This document shows, piece by piece, positions 1 to 8,422 of a stretch of 64,000 bases of DNA. The translations under genes and the position numbers were made by a program. The notes beneath the pieces are model-generated. The model was not told the origin of the DNA and searched no databases. It was given only the letters and a program-made list of their open reading frames with translations. The DNA is taken from assembly GCF_910592395.1 (NCBI RefSeq), contig NC_088321.1, positions 6,636,001-6,700,000 of the forward strand, given 5' to 3'. How positions within the stretch are numbered: the first letter of the stretch is position 1; each line of letters opens with the position of its first letter. This DNA is from Lineus longissimus. Lineage: Eukaryota; Nemertea; Pilidiophora; Heteronemertea; Lineidae.

Positions 1-609
1 CCTTTACTTAAAAAAGATTATAAAAAATTGAGAAGTTTCAAAGAAAAGTTGATAGAAATCAAAGATGAAGTTGGAGAAAGGTTTAAGAGAACAAAAGAAT
101 TTTTAAAAGAAAAAATTAGAAATGTTTCAAGAAAAATAGCTTATCAAAGAATAGAAACAGTTAATGATTCTTCTAAACCTATAGGAGAAAGAATTAAGGC
201 ATTATTTAAATTAAAAGGGGTGAGAATTGCCTCTATTGTTTCAGCTGTGATTATGGCTATTTCTGCAATTGGTGCAACTATTGGAAAAATTGTTGAAAAT
301 GTAACTAGCAAAATTACAGGAAAAGATAAGTCAGAACCAAAACCAGATAAACCTCCAAGTAAAATTAAAGCGAATTTACTTAAATTCAGAGATTGGTTAA
401 AATCATTAGGAATAAAAGCATTAGCTGTTTTACCTGGAATTATTGGATCGATTATCTCAACTATTTTAAAAGCAGCAGCTAGTGTAATAGGAATATTGGC
501 AGAACATCTTATTCTTGTGATAGCTACAATTGTTATATTTGTAGTTGTTACATTATATAAACATTCAGAAACACTTAAAAAAAGAGCATCATATTATTAT
601 AATAAATAA
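1..609 (+). CDS. Polinton-like membrane protein (5'-partial)
   Basis: The frame is open from base 1, so the start lies outside the window; no ATG is needed within it. The first 60 visible residues are strongly basic and helical (many K, R and E). A hydrophobic helix follows (about residues 80-100 from base 1), then a K/P-rich linker, and a long double hydrophobic stretch near the C-terminus (PGIIGSIIS followed by ILVIATIVIFVVV) ending in a short basic tail. Small two-helix membrane proteins with this layout occur in Polinton/adintovirus structural gene clusters, sometimes compared with adenovirus membrane-active capsid components. The next gene starts 3 bases after the stop, implying a compact cluster. 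The precise role is unknown. Confidence 0.5.
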   Translation, partial: PLLKKDYKKLRSFKEKLIEIKDEVGERFKRTKEFLKEKIRNVSRKIAYQRIETVNDSSKPIGERIKALFKLKGVRIASIVSAVIMAISAIGATIGKIVENVTSKITGKDKSEPKPDKPPSKIKANLLKFRDWLKSLGIKALAVLPGIIGSIISTILKAAASVIGILAEHLILVIATIVIFVVVTLYKHSETLKKRASYYYNK

Positions 610-612
610 AAC

Positions 613-1305
613 ATGAATGTTCGTCTATATAACACGTTTGAATGTCATTTAGACATTCCTATTCACAAGTATAAAACCATTAAAATTATAAAGGCAATTA
701 TACCTGCAACATACTATAATGTATCAGGAAATCTTCATAATAATTATCTAAGATATGCTATTATTAAGGGTAATAAAATAGAAAGTCAAGATAGTATAGC
801 TATACCTGATGGGTTTTACACACCTCAAACTTATAATGAATTTATACAAAAATCACTTGTTGAAAAAGGGCTTGATGAAGCTATAGATATAATCTATTTA
901 AAAGAGAGAGGGTGGATACAAATTAAATTAAATAATGAAAACTTTGCCCCAATTTTTCATAGAACTTTATGTGAATTTCTTGGATTAAGATGTAATGGTG
1001 GTTATACGAGGAAAACTATAACTGGAGTGACATATCCTAAATTTTTACCACACCATCAATATAGACTATGTTGTAATTTGGTTGATACTAGACAGAATTT
1101 ATTTAATGGAAAGAGAAGTGATATTGTGTCAACCTTTATTCCAAAAGGAAAACAATATGGAGATATCCATGAATATCGATCTAAGGAAAAAGTAATTATA
1201 GATCAATATGATCATACATTTGTGAAAATTGATATAAAAAATCATAATGATGACATGATTGAATTTGACACACCTTGTACTATTGATATTCTATTCGAAA
1301 AATAA
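613..1305 (+). CDS. Penton-like minor capsid protein candidate (Polinton)
   Basis: An intact 230-residue frame with an ATG start lies 3 bases after the upstream stop. It is rich in beta-branched and aromatic residues and lacks transmembrane helices. The segment IPATYYNVSG, followed about 40 residues later by IPDGFYTPQTYNEFI, is the part I associate with single jelly-roll minor capsid (penton) proteins of Polintons, where a 'P-x-G-Y/F-Y' turn precedes a helix. If correct, it would form the vertex capsomer of the virion such elements are thought to encode. This is recognition of a pattern, not an alignment. An HMM search against Polinton and adintovirus pentons would settle it. The frame has no stop, so this gene decayed less than its neighbours. 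Confidence 0.5.
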   Translation: MNVRLYNTFECHLDIPIHKYKTIKIIKAIIPATYYNVSGNLHNNYLRYAIIKGNKIESQDSIAIPDGFYTPQTYNEFIQKSLVEKGLDEAIDIIYLKERGWIQIKLNNENFAPIFHRTLCEFLGLRCNGGYTRKTITGVTYPKFLPHHQYRLCCNLVDTRQNLFNGKRSDIVSTFIPKGKQYGDIHEYRSKEKVIIDQYDHTFVKIDIKNHNDDMIEFDTPCTIDILFEK

Positions 1306-1319
1306 TAATACTAAAATAA

Positions 1320-1790
1320 ATGGACAACACAGATGGAATTCCTGAACAAGATGAATTTAGATATGAAAAGATACAAGAATTGATATCTCAATTAGAATTA
1401 GAAATAAATAAGAGGTCAAAATTATATTGTAAATATAAAAAAGCTTCAAGTATTATACATTGGTTTGAAACCACGTTTTTTATAGCTGGAATAACTATTG
1501 GAAGTATTGGAGCTGGAGGTGTTATTACAAATGTAGTGACTATACATGTCTCTATATTTTGTACAATCCTTGGATAAAGTGGAAAAATTGTTTTACCTCA
1601 ATTGAAGAAAAAGACAAAAAAACATTATACTATTATGACTAAGAATAAATCTTGTTTAAATTCAATCAATAATTTAGTATCAAAATCAATCAATAATGAT
1701 CATATATCAGCAAGTGAATTTGAACTGATTATTCAAGAGAAGGAAACGTTAGCTTATCAAGTATCTGAAATGACTACAAATTCATCATAG
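1320..1790 (+). pseudogene. Small Polinton membrane/coiled-coil gene with one in-frame stop
   Basis: An ATG at 1320 opens 85 residues: an acidic, coiled-coil-like start, then two short hydrophobic segments rich in I, G and V. A TAA at 1575-1577 follows. The same frame continues without interruption to 1790, giving a basic K-rich segment with KKHYTIM and an ISASEFELI motif. That C-terminal pattern (basic KH box, then a helix with ISxxEF) is familiar from small proteins of invertebrate Polinton-like elements. The two halves therefore read best as one gene broken by a single nonsense change. The function is unknown. Readthrough cannot be excluded. Confidence 0.45.
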
Positions 1791-1932
1791 AAATATGTAT
1801 GGGCTTTTAAAGCGTTTGTGACAAAAGTAATGAGATAACTGACTTTATAGAGTTGAAAAGACTCTATAAAATCAGTAACTCAGATGTGACTGATCTCCAA
1901 ATTTGGAGACCAGTTGGTTTCGAGTCATTTTA

Positions 1933-2231
1933 TTAAACAACAAGATCGAAGTTGTAGAAATTCTTACCATTCTTTGTTGTTATCAAACCAGTTGATTTTA
2001 TGTAATTATGTTCAGAATGAATTTTCTTCTTTATTACTGAAGTAGCCCATACTGGTTTTTCATTATTGCCTGAATCTATGAGATTGAGAATTGTAGCTTC
2101 ACCTTGTTTTGTTGGTATAGTTACAAATTCAATAATTTTGTACCAAATATGTTAGTTGGCAAATCTTTGAATTTTATATAATTTGTAGAATTTGTAATTC
2201 TTGATTCTAAATCTTCGTTTGTCAGAAACAT
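1933..2231 (-). pseudogene. Small Polinton gene, opposite strand, frameshifted
   Basis: On the minus strand an ATG at 2231-2229 opens a frame containing YIKFKDLPTN. Near 2,140 the coding character passes to another frame, which runs to a TAA at 1933 and contains IPTKQGEAT, KPVWATS and YIKSTGL. The first part stays open further upstream, but only with a non-ATG start. An 'F-x-D/S-L-P' start followed by a 'T-K-x-G-E/P' box is a recurring pattern in small proteins encoded near Polinton ends. The gene converges on the preceding plus-strand cluster. I read it as one gene with a one- or two-base frameshift. Its role is unknown. Confidence 0.4.
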
Positions 2232-2333
2232 CTTTTTATTATAAGAGAAAATTATGAAATTTGTAAAATTTTGATTTTTTGATTTTATGAAAATTATGAC
2301 ATTTATGACATTTTGTGAGCTGTGGGATTCTTT

Positions 2334-2410
2334 AGTCAGAGTCAAGAATGGGGTTTGTTTGAGTCAGAGTTGTTGGAAAGTATCGTAGTAGGATAATTGA
2401 GTCAGAGTTG
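2334..2410 (+). repeat. Short GAGTCAGAGT direct repeats
   Basis: The word AGTCAGAGT occurs at about 2,334 (followed by C), 2,362 and 2,400, the last two as GAGTCAGAGTTG. They lie just before the gag-like frame that begins at 2,441. They could be subterminal repeats of the Polinton end or part of an untranslated leader of the Gypsy element. No long terminal repeat matching the 3' side of the Gypsy element was found here. Confidence 0.4.
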
Positions 2411-2440
2411 TGTTAGTAGAGTTGACTGAGTTATCCTAGG

Positions 2441-2806
2441 TTGATTGTGACTCGAAATGACCTAAGGGCCAGGAGTGGGTGTTCTATACTACTCGCATCG
2501 GATGCCGCTGTAGGTGCGTTGGTGTCTGCGTTTTCCAATATTTTAAACAAATTGGATAATGCGCAGCCAACCCGTATTATGAGTAACAGAAGTGCCGCAA
2601 AGGTACAGGCACCAACGAATTATATGGTAAACCAGAATTTCAGAATTTGGTTGGAAAGATTCAACACATTTGCAGATCTGGCCCGCGTATCGGAGTGCGA
2701 GCGTAGACAACAATTATTGTCTAGATTAGATCATCAGGCTTACATCGCCGTAGCAAATTTACATTTGTCTGTGGAACTATCCTACGATCATTTTACGGCA
2801 GCGTTA
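2441..2806 (+). pseudogene. gag: Gypsy-1 gag, first fragment
   Basis: The frame is open from about 2,441 to the TSD at 2804-2806. A plausible ATG is at 2579, before SNRSAAK. The region around FRIWLERFNTFADLA, then RRQQLLSRLD and AYIAVANLHL, has the all-helical look of Ty3/Gypsy capsid N-terminal domains. The frame is cut by the 701-bp Harbinger-like insert and resumes in phase at 3508. The gag start remains uncertain because no LTR or leader is visible. Confidence 0.7.
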
Positions 2807-3507
2807 AGCTAAGCGCACACGGGCGACAAAATGACAAAAAAACCTGAAAACATTTTGTTTTCAAATATTTTTTCACAATTTGTTGCCCGTCTGCGAGCGA
2901 CAAAAACAAATGTTTTTCGAAAACATTTGTTTTTGAAACAGTTTTTCGAATATTAAACATGCAAATATATTTTTGACCTAGTCAAAATGTTTTTCGGCAA
3001 AACGTCGCCCGTGTGCGGGTGACTGCAACGAAACGTAAAACATTTTTTGCGTCATCATCGTCATTAGCCAATGACGATGACGTTCAGCGTCATGTGATAC
3101 CAACCAAGCCAGGTCAAAATGGCAGCGCCAATTTTAAACGAAATGGAGTTGATTGTGGATGAAGAATCGGAATTGCATGAATTAATATGGACGACTGAGC
3201 TCGAGGGCAGGTTGGTCGAGCTGTGACAGGAAAGGCCTGCCCTGTTCGAGGTGACCTCGCCGCTCTACAGCGATAAGAACAGGCGGTTGTTATGCATGGC
3301 GGCCGCCATCTTGGAATACGCGGGTGTGACCGGGGGTGTGACGTATGGCGCAACCATGGTTACCCCTTGTTTTTGTGACCGTGTCATTTTGTCTCCCGTG
3401 TGCGGGTGATTGAAACAAACACGACAAAGACGCAAAACATTTCGAAAACAACTGAAAACAAATGTTTTCAGTTTCGCTGTCATTTTGTTGCCCTCGTGCG
3501 CTCAGCT
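2807..3507 (+). mobile_element. PIF-Harbinger-like non-autonomous element (701 bp, TSD TTA)
   Basis: The left end reads AGCTAAGCGCACACGGGCGA. The reverse complement of the right end reads AGCTGAGCGCACGAGGGCAA. Both continue into ACAAAATGAC, giving a terminal inverted repeat of about 30 bp. The element is flanked by TTA at 2804-2806 and TTA at 3508-3510. A 3-bp T-N-A duplication is the hallmark of PIF-Harbinger. Internal copies of the 'gcccgtgtgcggg' end motif lie near 3,008 and 3,398, suggesting nested or rearranged ends. It encodes only a fragment of a second protein and no DDE transposase, so it would depend on a partner element. Confidence 0.75.
3119..3330 (+). pseudogene. MADF/Myb-like DNA-binding fragment with stop codon
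   Basis: An ATG at 3119 opens an acidic lead (MELIVDEESELHEL) that runs into a MADF/Myb-like SANT pattern: WTTELEGRLVEL, then a TGA at 3224-3226, then QERPALFEV, a Y-x-D-K box (YSDKNRRL) and AAAILEYAGV. MADF domains share the P-x-L-(Y/F) and Y-x-D-x-x-x-R signature. PIF-Harbinger elements normally encode a Myb/SANT-like DNA-binding protein beside the transposase, which fits the TTA target duplication. The stop stands where MADF domains usually carry tryptophan (TGG to TGA). The fragment is therefore a relic of the autonomous element's second ORF. Confidence 0.55.
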
Positions 3508-3743
3508 TTAGTCAAGCGTTTTCATAACGTAACGCGCGAAGATTATAAACTGCAATTGCGTGCGCGAGTCCAGGCCTCAAATGAAACTTATGAAGCTTAT
3601 GCCGACTCATTACAGGAACTTGCGTTGAATGCGTACCCAAGCAGCGGTTTCGCATTACAACAGGAGATGGCGCTAGACCAATTTTTAGTAGGGGTGAAAG
3701 TGACTGATCAAATAAAACAACAACTGTTAATGAGTGCCCCAAT
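3508..3743 (+). pseudogene. gag: Gypsy-1 gag, middle fragment
   Basis: After the TTA duplication the capsid frame continues in the phase left at 2806. ALVKRFHNV, YKLQLRARVQ, YEAYADSLQELALNAYP and QFLVGVKVTDQIKQQLL match the second half of a Gypsy capsid, where '(L)xxRxQxxxE(S/T)xxxYxxxL' and 'xxF(I/V)xGLxxxxIxxxL' boxes recur. The fragment stops at the AT duplication of the ISL2EU-like insert (3742-3743) and continues at 8423. No nonsense codon is present in the segment. Confidence 0.75.
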
Positions 3744-5285
3744 ACTTGGTTCTCCACCTCGAGTTCGTTGTCTCACCAATAGGCGCCACCACATGACGGC
3801 GGTATCAACCCAACTTCCGGTTTACGTCAAAATTTGACAGCTGTCAGACGAACATTTTTTTTGTAAACAATGTCCACATTTGACCTAATATCAAGCTGGA
3901 AGATACCCGAATTGAAACTTTTCCTCAACAAACGAGGTCTGAAAACATCTGGGTCAAAACAAGAACTTGTTGCTAGAGTTTTTGCGGCAAATGAACTTGA
4001 TTTGCCGATCATTAAAAATGCGGTAGAGCGACTGCAAGAAAATGAAGCAGATTACAGAAATTTATTATGTAGCGATGGCAGAGAAATTCCTGACCCATTG
4101 AAGTTAAATGATGGATGGCTGTCTGAATCTCAGGCACTCCGATTGTGGCCACCAGTATTTTACAGTGATATTTGCAACTATTTGATGCAAAATCATCTCG
4201 GGGAAAAGGACCTTACGAAGCGGATACTGAATGAATACAAAGAAGGAAAGGCCTGGCGATATTTCAAAAAACAATGGGTGAAAGAAGTTTTCTTCCACCA
4301 AATATCGGCCGATAGTCCCGTTTGCTTTCTGAAAAATTGTTGCACCCCATCCGAAAGGCTCTCCGAACCACCCTATAACGTTTGGGTTTTGATCAAAAAG
4401 AGCTGTGGAGAAGTCATCAGTGGCTACTGTACTTGCCCTGCAGGGTACGTATTCTTCCTTCCCTCATGATGTGTCAACTCAAAATGTCACTTTGTAAATT
4501 AGACTGTAGATGGCAACACAGTTCATGACCCATATTCTGATGGGTGCATACTGGTGGCACCTCTGGTGTCCAAAATCTATCCTAAACGTCTGGAGACAAG
4601 ACAGATTGTGACTTTGCTAAGTCAAATGGCAGATGTAGGTGCCACCAATAATCATAACGTTTGAACTTGGAGTAATAACTCTGAAGGACAAGGACTAGAT
4701 AATTGAAATGAAATGCATCATGAAAAAGTGAGAAAATAAAAAAAATGTCTTCATTCTCTTTTTCACTTCAGCTTACAAGTTACAGGGAACATGTAATCAT
4801 GTTGCTGGCCTTTTATTTAGGATAGAGGCAGCAATCAGAACTGGACAGACCAACCCTGCTTGCACCTCTCTCCTCAGTTCTTGGAACCAGCCTCCAAAGA
4901 AAACGGAGGTAAAGCCCAAGAGGGTTTCTGACCTTTTTCTTGATTGGAATAAGGACAAGATGAAAGAAGGTAAAGGATTAGAAAAGCTGCAAGAAAATGA
5001 AAAAGATAATACCTGAAAAGAAGGCAGAGTAAAAGAATTGGAAACTTAGACTTCTAGGTCAAATTTGACTTGAGTGCCATACTGACCTAAAACAAACTTC
5101 TCAGCCCCCCCCCCCCCCCCATTTCAGCACATTGTAGAGAGGTGGTGGGGCATGGGTGACTCGTTTAAGAATAGTGGCGATTAGTTGAAAAATCTTATTT
5201 CCCACAAAAAAAATGGGAACCTTCATGACATAATGTCCATCCAGTTGGAACACATCAAATAGTATGACATTCTCTTTTGTTTCAG

Positions 5286-6457
5286 GGCACCGAAAGACGT
5301 TTTATTCATCAGAAAGGCACAACTACCAGCCTTGTAGTTCTGCAACTATTCCGCTTGAGACGTTTGTGGATGGTCTCAGAGATGCCATTCCAAATGCCTG
5401 TCTGTATACTGCCCTGCCTTCAGAAGAGCTCATCCCATTGAACCGACACTCTGAAGACACAGTTTACAGACAGGCATTTGGAACGGCATCTCTGAGACCG
5501 TCCACAAACGTCTCAACAGAAAAGTCCAACAACTTACCCACTAAGCCCAGTGTAAAAACAATGCAGGAGTATGCAGATAATTATTTAGATGGTAATACCA
5601 CTCCTAACAGTTCAGATTTTTTGAAAACAATCACACCAGTTCAAAAGAGAGACGTTGATGCCTTAGAATGTGCAACCAGGGGACAAAGTAGTTGTGATCT
5701 TTGGAAACTTCATCGCAAAGGTCGCATCACTGCATCAAATTTTAGATCTGTTTCCACTAGGATGGAAACACTGTCACAAAGAGACAGCAATAGAAGCAAG
5801 AATCCAAATCCAATGATATTAACACTGATGGGTTACACTGGGCCAGATGACAGTGTCTACAGTTTGAAATATGGTCGTGAGAAAATAAAATCACGCAATC
5901 ACTCTGCTGTATCAGTGGCAGAAGCTGGTTTGGTGGTTGATACTCAGCATCCATTTCTGGGGTGCAGTCCAGATGGCCTCGTTACATGCTGTTGTGGCGA
6001 CGGTCTTCTTGAGATCAAGTGTCCCTCTTCTATTGCTCATTTAGACCCAAATGATGCTCTGGAAAAATTACCATTTCTAACTGTAGTTGATAGTAAACTA
6101 ACTTTGAAGACAACCCATAGATACTATGCACAAGTTCAAGGCCAGATGGTTCTTACTGGGAAAACGTGGTGCGACTTTTTTGTGTTCACTGTACATGGCT
6201 CTTTGTTGCTGACACTTCAATTTTGCCAGGAATACTGGTTCAGTATGAAGGCGGGACTGATCACATTCTTCAAGAAATATTTGGCTGAAGAACTTATCTT
6301 TAAAACCGTGGAGACGTCTCTGAAAAAAGGACCAGATGTGTCTCAGTCACCAGCTACAGACATGTCAGACGTTAAAGGTGGCACAGAAGTGCCAGTCACT
6401 GTAGAGGTTTCCAAGAAGACTCTTGGTACAGAAAGAACAGGAACAAAACAGAAATGA
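5286..6457 (+). CDS. YqaJ-like nuclease exon of the ISL2EU second protein
   Basis: The YqaJ core runs from about 5,700 to 6,230. GRITASNF is the conserved start, HPFLGCSPDGLV holds the catalytic aspartate, LLEIKCPSS holds the E-x-K pair, and YYAQVQGQM is the conserved QGQM helix. These residues define the YqaJ/lambda-exonuclease family of PD-(D/E)xK nucleases and appear intact. The first 140 residues of the exon are low in recognisable features and contain a 56-bp inverted duplication (5355-5516). The tail is K/T-rich and ends at TGA 6455. The first ATG in the open frame (5264) lies inside the preceding intron, so the acceptor at 5285/5286 is preferred as the exon start. Confidence 0.7.
5355..5516. 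repeat. 56-bp inverted duplication inside the nuclease exon
   Basis: Bases 5355-5410 and 5461-5516 are reverse complements with three mismatches over 56 positions, separated by a 50-base loop. Both arms are read in frame as part of the exon. The core is 'ccaaatgcctgtctgta' against 'tacagacaggcatttgg'. Confidence 0.9.
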
Positions 6458-6703
6458 ATCAGCAATAAGTTCAGGAAGCCTGCACGTAAATGTAATGCTT
6501 GCCGGTCAATTATTGTGGATGATCCAATTCATTTCAGGGAGAAAGCAATCCATTGTGATCTGTGCAGGAATCTGTACCATTTCCCTTGTGTCAATATCTT
6601 CCATGAAGACGATATTCCTGATGAAGAGATTTGGAAGTGTTTTGAGTGTCAAAGAATGACCAGGAAGACTGACTCAAAACACACTGGTATTGTAATTTAT
6701 TGA
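6458..6703 (+). pseudogene. PHD finger segment after the in-frame stop
   Basis: The reading frame of the YqaJ exon continues past the TGA. It gives a basic linker (NKFRKPARK) and a complete PHD-type finger: CNAC, CDLC, a YHFPC segment supplying His and Cys, and CFEC, i.e. Cys4-His-Cys3 spacing. An acidic stretch (HEDDIPDEE) lies before the last pair. PHD fingers read histone tails, so in a transposon protein this could guide targeting or chromatin binding. The frame ends at TGA 6701. A donor-like ACTG|GTATTG lies at about 6,684. Confidence 0.6.
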
Positions 6704-6770
6704 AATTTAATACATGTATATTTTCCGATGGCAAATTGCAATGCAAACTCAGGGCCATCACAAAAGTATC

Positions 6771-6982
6771 TTGAAGCCAAAAAGACCAAGTCACTTAGTC
6801 ATGGATCTGACCCCCCCCCCCCCCCCCCCCTTCAAGAAGACTAAATGGGCAGTCAACTTTTGCTTCATCCATGTAAACAAGCGAGGCCAAAAGTGCTAAA
6901 ACACTAAAGTGGTGATGTTAAAATGTTTCAAAAAATCCCCCCCCCTGGCCCAGACTAAGTAACTTAGTCTTTTTGGCTTCAA
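6771..6982. repeat. 30-bp inverted repeat with poly-C tracts (small insertion-like structure)
   Basis: Bases 6771-6800 and 6953-6982 are reverse complements with about two mismatches (TTGAAGCCAAAAAGAC at the outer end). Inside are a run of 20 C residues (6811-6830) and a second C run near 6,937-6,946. It sits between the PHD frame and the THAP remnant, where the missing transposase coding region would be expected. Confidence 0.75.
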
Positions 6983-7532
6983 CATATTTTTGAGAAAGTA
7001 GTCCCTTATTTCAAGGGCTGTTGTAGGCCTTTCATTTTCAATTACCATGATTAGACAATTTGGGTTGCACCAGCTCAATAGCCCAGAATCAGATGAAATG
7101 GTGGCAGACAACTTTGCTTTTTTCAGCGGCCTAATGGGCACTGTACGCTTTGGCACAAACAATTACTTCCTTCTCACAGGCCGTCTGTGGGGAATATCAG
7201 ATGCTTTCAGTTCATAACCTAAACGTTTAGTCGGGTAGGGATTGGATTCTGATGGTTCACCATCAACGAAATGGTCAGAACAAATACTGGATGATATCTT
7301 CGGTAACCATATTTTACCTTTACCTTCAGTTCTGTTCACCATTTTTACCCACAATCTGAACAGTTCTGGTTTCTCTTTCTCGGAAGGAAAAGGAAACAAT
7401 AGAAAGGGGGGGTGGACAGGTACATCCTTCACTTCCAAAGTTACTGTTATGAATAGTGCAAACACGTGAGCACCTAAGAGTCAGTTGTCTTGCATTATTC
7501 ACACAATCAACAACAGCACAAGTCCTGTGAGG
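6896..7532 (-). pseudogene. THAP-domain transposase remnant of the ISL2EU-like element
   Basis: On the minus strand an ATG at 7532 starts MPHRTCAVVDC, the first Cys pair of a THAP C2CH zinc finger. After about 20 residues the frame changes near 7,470. The second frame carries FPSEKEKPELFRLWVKM, then KIWLPKISSSICSDHF, i.e. the conserved W and the final C-x2-H, with a proline-containing tail (PYPTKRLGYEL). The frame stops at 7163. Sequence down to 6896 stays open in a third frame and is basic, perhaps a linker. THAP domains bind the TIRs of P- and ISL2EU-type elements. The DDE catalytic domain is absent: less than 200 bp remains before the PHD frame. Confidence 0.6.
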
Positions 7533-7776
7533 CATCTTTTCAAAATTCCCGCCACCAACAAGCAAAGACGAAGGATGGTTAGTTCAGATAGGTAAGCTGA
7601 TAAGCGCTGCAGACAGATGGGGTGCAGACATCTTTACGATGGAGAAAGCAAAGGCAGACGACTACAGGAATGACAGGACGGAACGTATACCTGAAATAAT
7701 AAAGGTGTACTGTGAGGGCACAATCAACCCAATCAGAAACTCAAACTGTGCTGGATGCCTCATGCAAAGTAGCTAA
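7531..7776 (+). other. Unassigned 81-codon open frame
   Basis: Between a TGA at 7528 and a TAA at 7774 lies an open frame with coding-like composition, including WGADIFTMEKAKADDYR and IPEIIKVYCEG, and ending NSNCAGCLMQSS. There is no ATG at its left edge and it abuts the THAP start on the other strand. It could be the last exon of the plus-strand ISL2EU gene, joined after the PHD exon, or chance. No strong acceptor is visible. I do not recognise a domain. Confidence 0.3.
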
Positions 7777-8342
7777 TACTTTTTCCTACCCCTTCACTTC
7801 AATTTAATTCTGCTGTATGTGAAGTCAAGATTCATCCTCACCTCATGGCCTCCCCCCCCCCCCCCCCCGGACCTGCACCCAGCACTGCAGTATGAATGAG
7901 TATCACAAGACACCAGGTCAGGAATGAGCATAGTACTGGTGTGATAGTGGAGTACTAGCTATTCAAGGAGTGGGTGGGCCGTTTGCAGCAAGGCTCACAA
8001 TATAGAATAGTAGGGTTACACACATCCTTATAGTACATGTACTACATATAATGTTCCCCATGGACGGTTTCAGTACATGAGTACAGCTCCACATGTACTA
8101 AATCTACATGTACAATGTATAAAGTACACAACTGTCACAGTTTGAGTTGACGTGCATAGTTTTCGTCTGAAACTACACTGAATACTAATAATTCTGCAAA
8201 GAAAATATGCTGTGGCCGCTGACAGAGCACTCATATGAATGGAAAACTCCTTAATTTAATCACTGGGTGTGGTAAAAAGGCATGAAACACGGAATTATTC
8301 CATGCGAAACCTACTGTTTATGCTGTGTACACTGACGATTGT
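7777..8342. other. Non-coding 3' part of the ISL2EU-like element
   Basis: No supported gene was found. There is a run of 16 C residues at about 7,853-7,868 and several 'tacatgta' words near 8,033-8,115. The terminal inverted repeat begins at about 8,341. Confidence 0.5.
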
Positions 8343-8422
8343 AAACCGGAAGTTGGGTTGATACCGCCGTCATGTGCCGGCGCCTATCGGTGTGACAACA
8401 AACTCGAGGTGGAGAACCAAAT

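Larger units (their letters stand above)
1..2440 (+). mobile_element. Polinton/Maverick-like element, 3' part (remnant)
   Basis: This AT-rich stretch differs clearly in base composition from the DNA to its right. It holds three closely packed plus-strand genes and one convergent minus-strand gene. The set fits the structural-gene end of a Polinton/Maverick (adintovirus-like) element: a two-helix membrane protein, a penton-like capsid protein, and a small membrane protein with a KKH-type basic tail. No polymerase B, integrase, ATPase or protease is inside the window; they would lie to the left. Three copies of a GAGTCAGAGT word near 2,334-2,410 may belong to the terminal region. The exact end is not resolved because the Gypsy gag frame begins at about 2,441. 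Assignment is by family resemblance only. Confidence 0.55.
3870..6703 (+). pseudogene. SAP-SWIM-YqaJ-PHD protein of the ISL2EU-like element, 3 exons
   Basis: Exon 1 (ATG 3870 to about 4,446-4,456) begins with a SAP domain: WKIPELKLFLNKRGL and SGSKQELVARV. A conserved central region follows, and it ends in GYCTCPAG, the first half of a SWIM zinc finger (CxC). Exon 2 (about 4,770-4,970) supplies GTCNHVAGLLFRIEAA, the CxH half, and ends at donor AAG|GTAAAG. Exon 3 starts after tttgtttcag at 5286 in matching phase and carries the YqaJ nuclease and, after a TGA, a PHD finger. SAP binds DNA, SWIM is a DNA/protein-binding zinc finger, and YqaJ is a lambda-exonuclease-type PD-(D/E)xK nuclease. The donor of exon 1 is ambiguous. 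The in-frame TGA at 6455-6457 makes this copy probably inactive. Confidence 0.65.
3744..8422 (+). mobile_element. ISL2EU-like DNA transposon (4,679 bp, TSD AT)
   Basis: Terminal inverted repeats of about 80 bp match at both ends: left ACTTGGTTCTCCACCTCGAG, right (reverse complement) ATTTGGTTCTCCACCTCGAG, continuing through 'ggcgcc', 'acatgacggcggtatc' and 'ccggtttac' to about 3,825 and 8,341. Flanking AT dinucleotides (3742-3743 and 8423-8424) form a 2-bp target duplication, and the interrupted gag frame is preserved across the insert. From family knowledge, a 2-bp AT duplication plus a THAP protein and a YqaJ-nuclease protein is the ISL2EU combination. A plus-strand spliced gene (3,870-6,703) and a minus-strand THAP remnant (7,532-6,896) are present. 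No DDE catalytic region is found, so the copy looks internally deleted. Confidence 0.75.
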
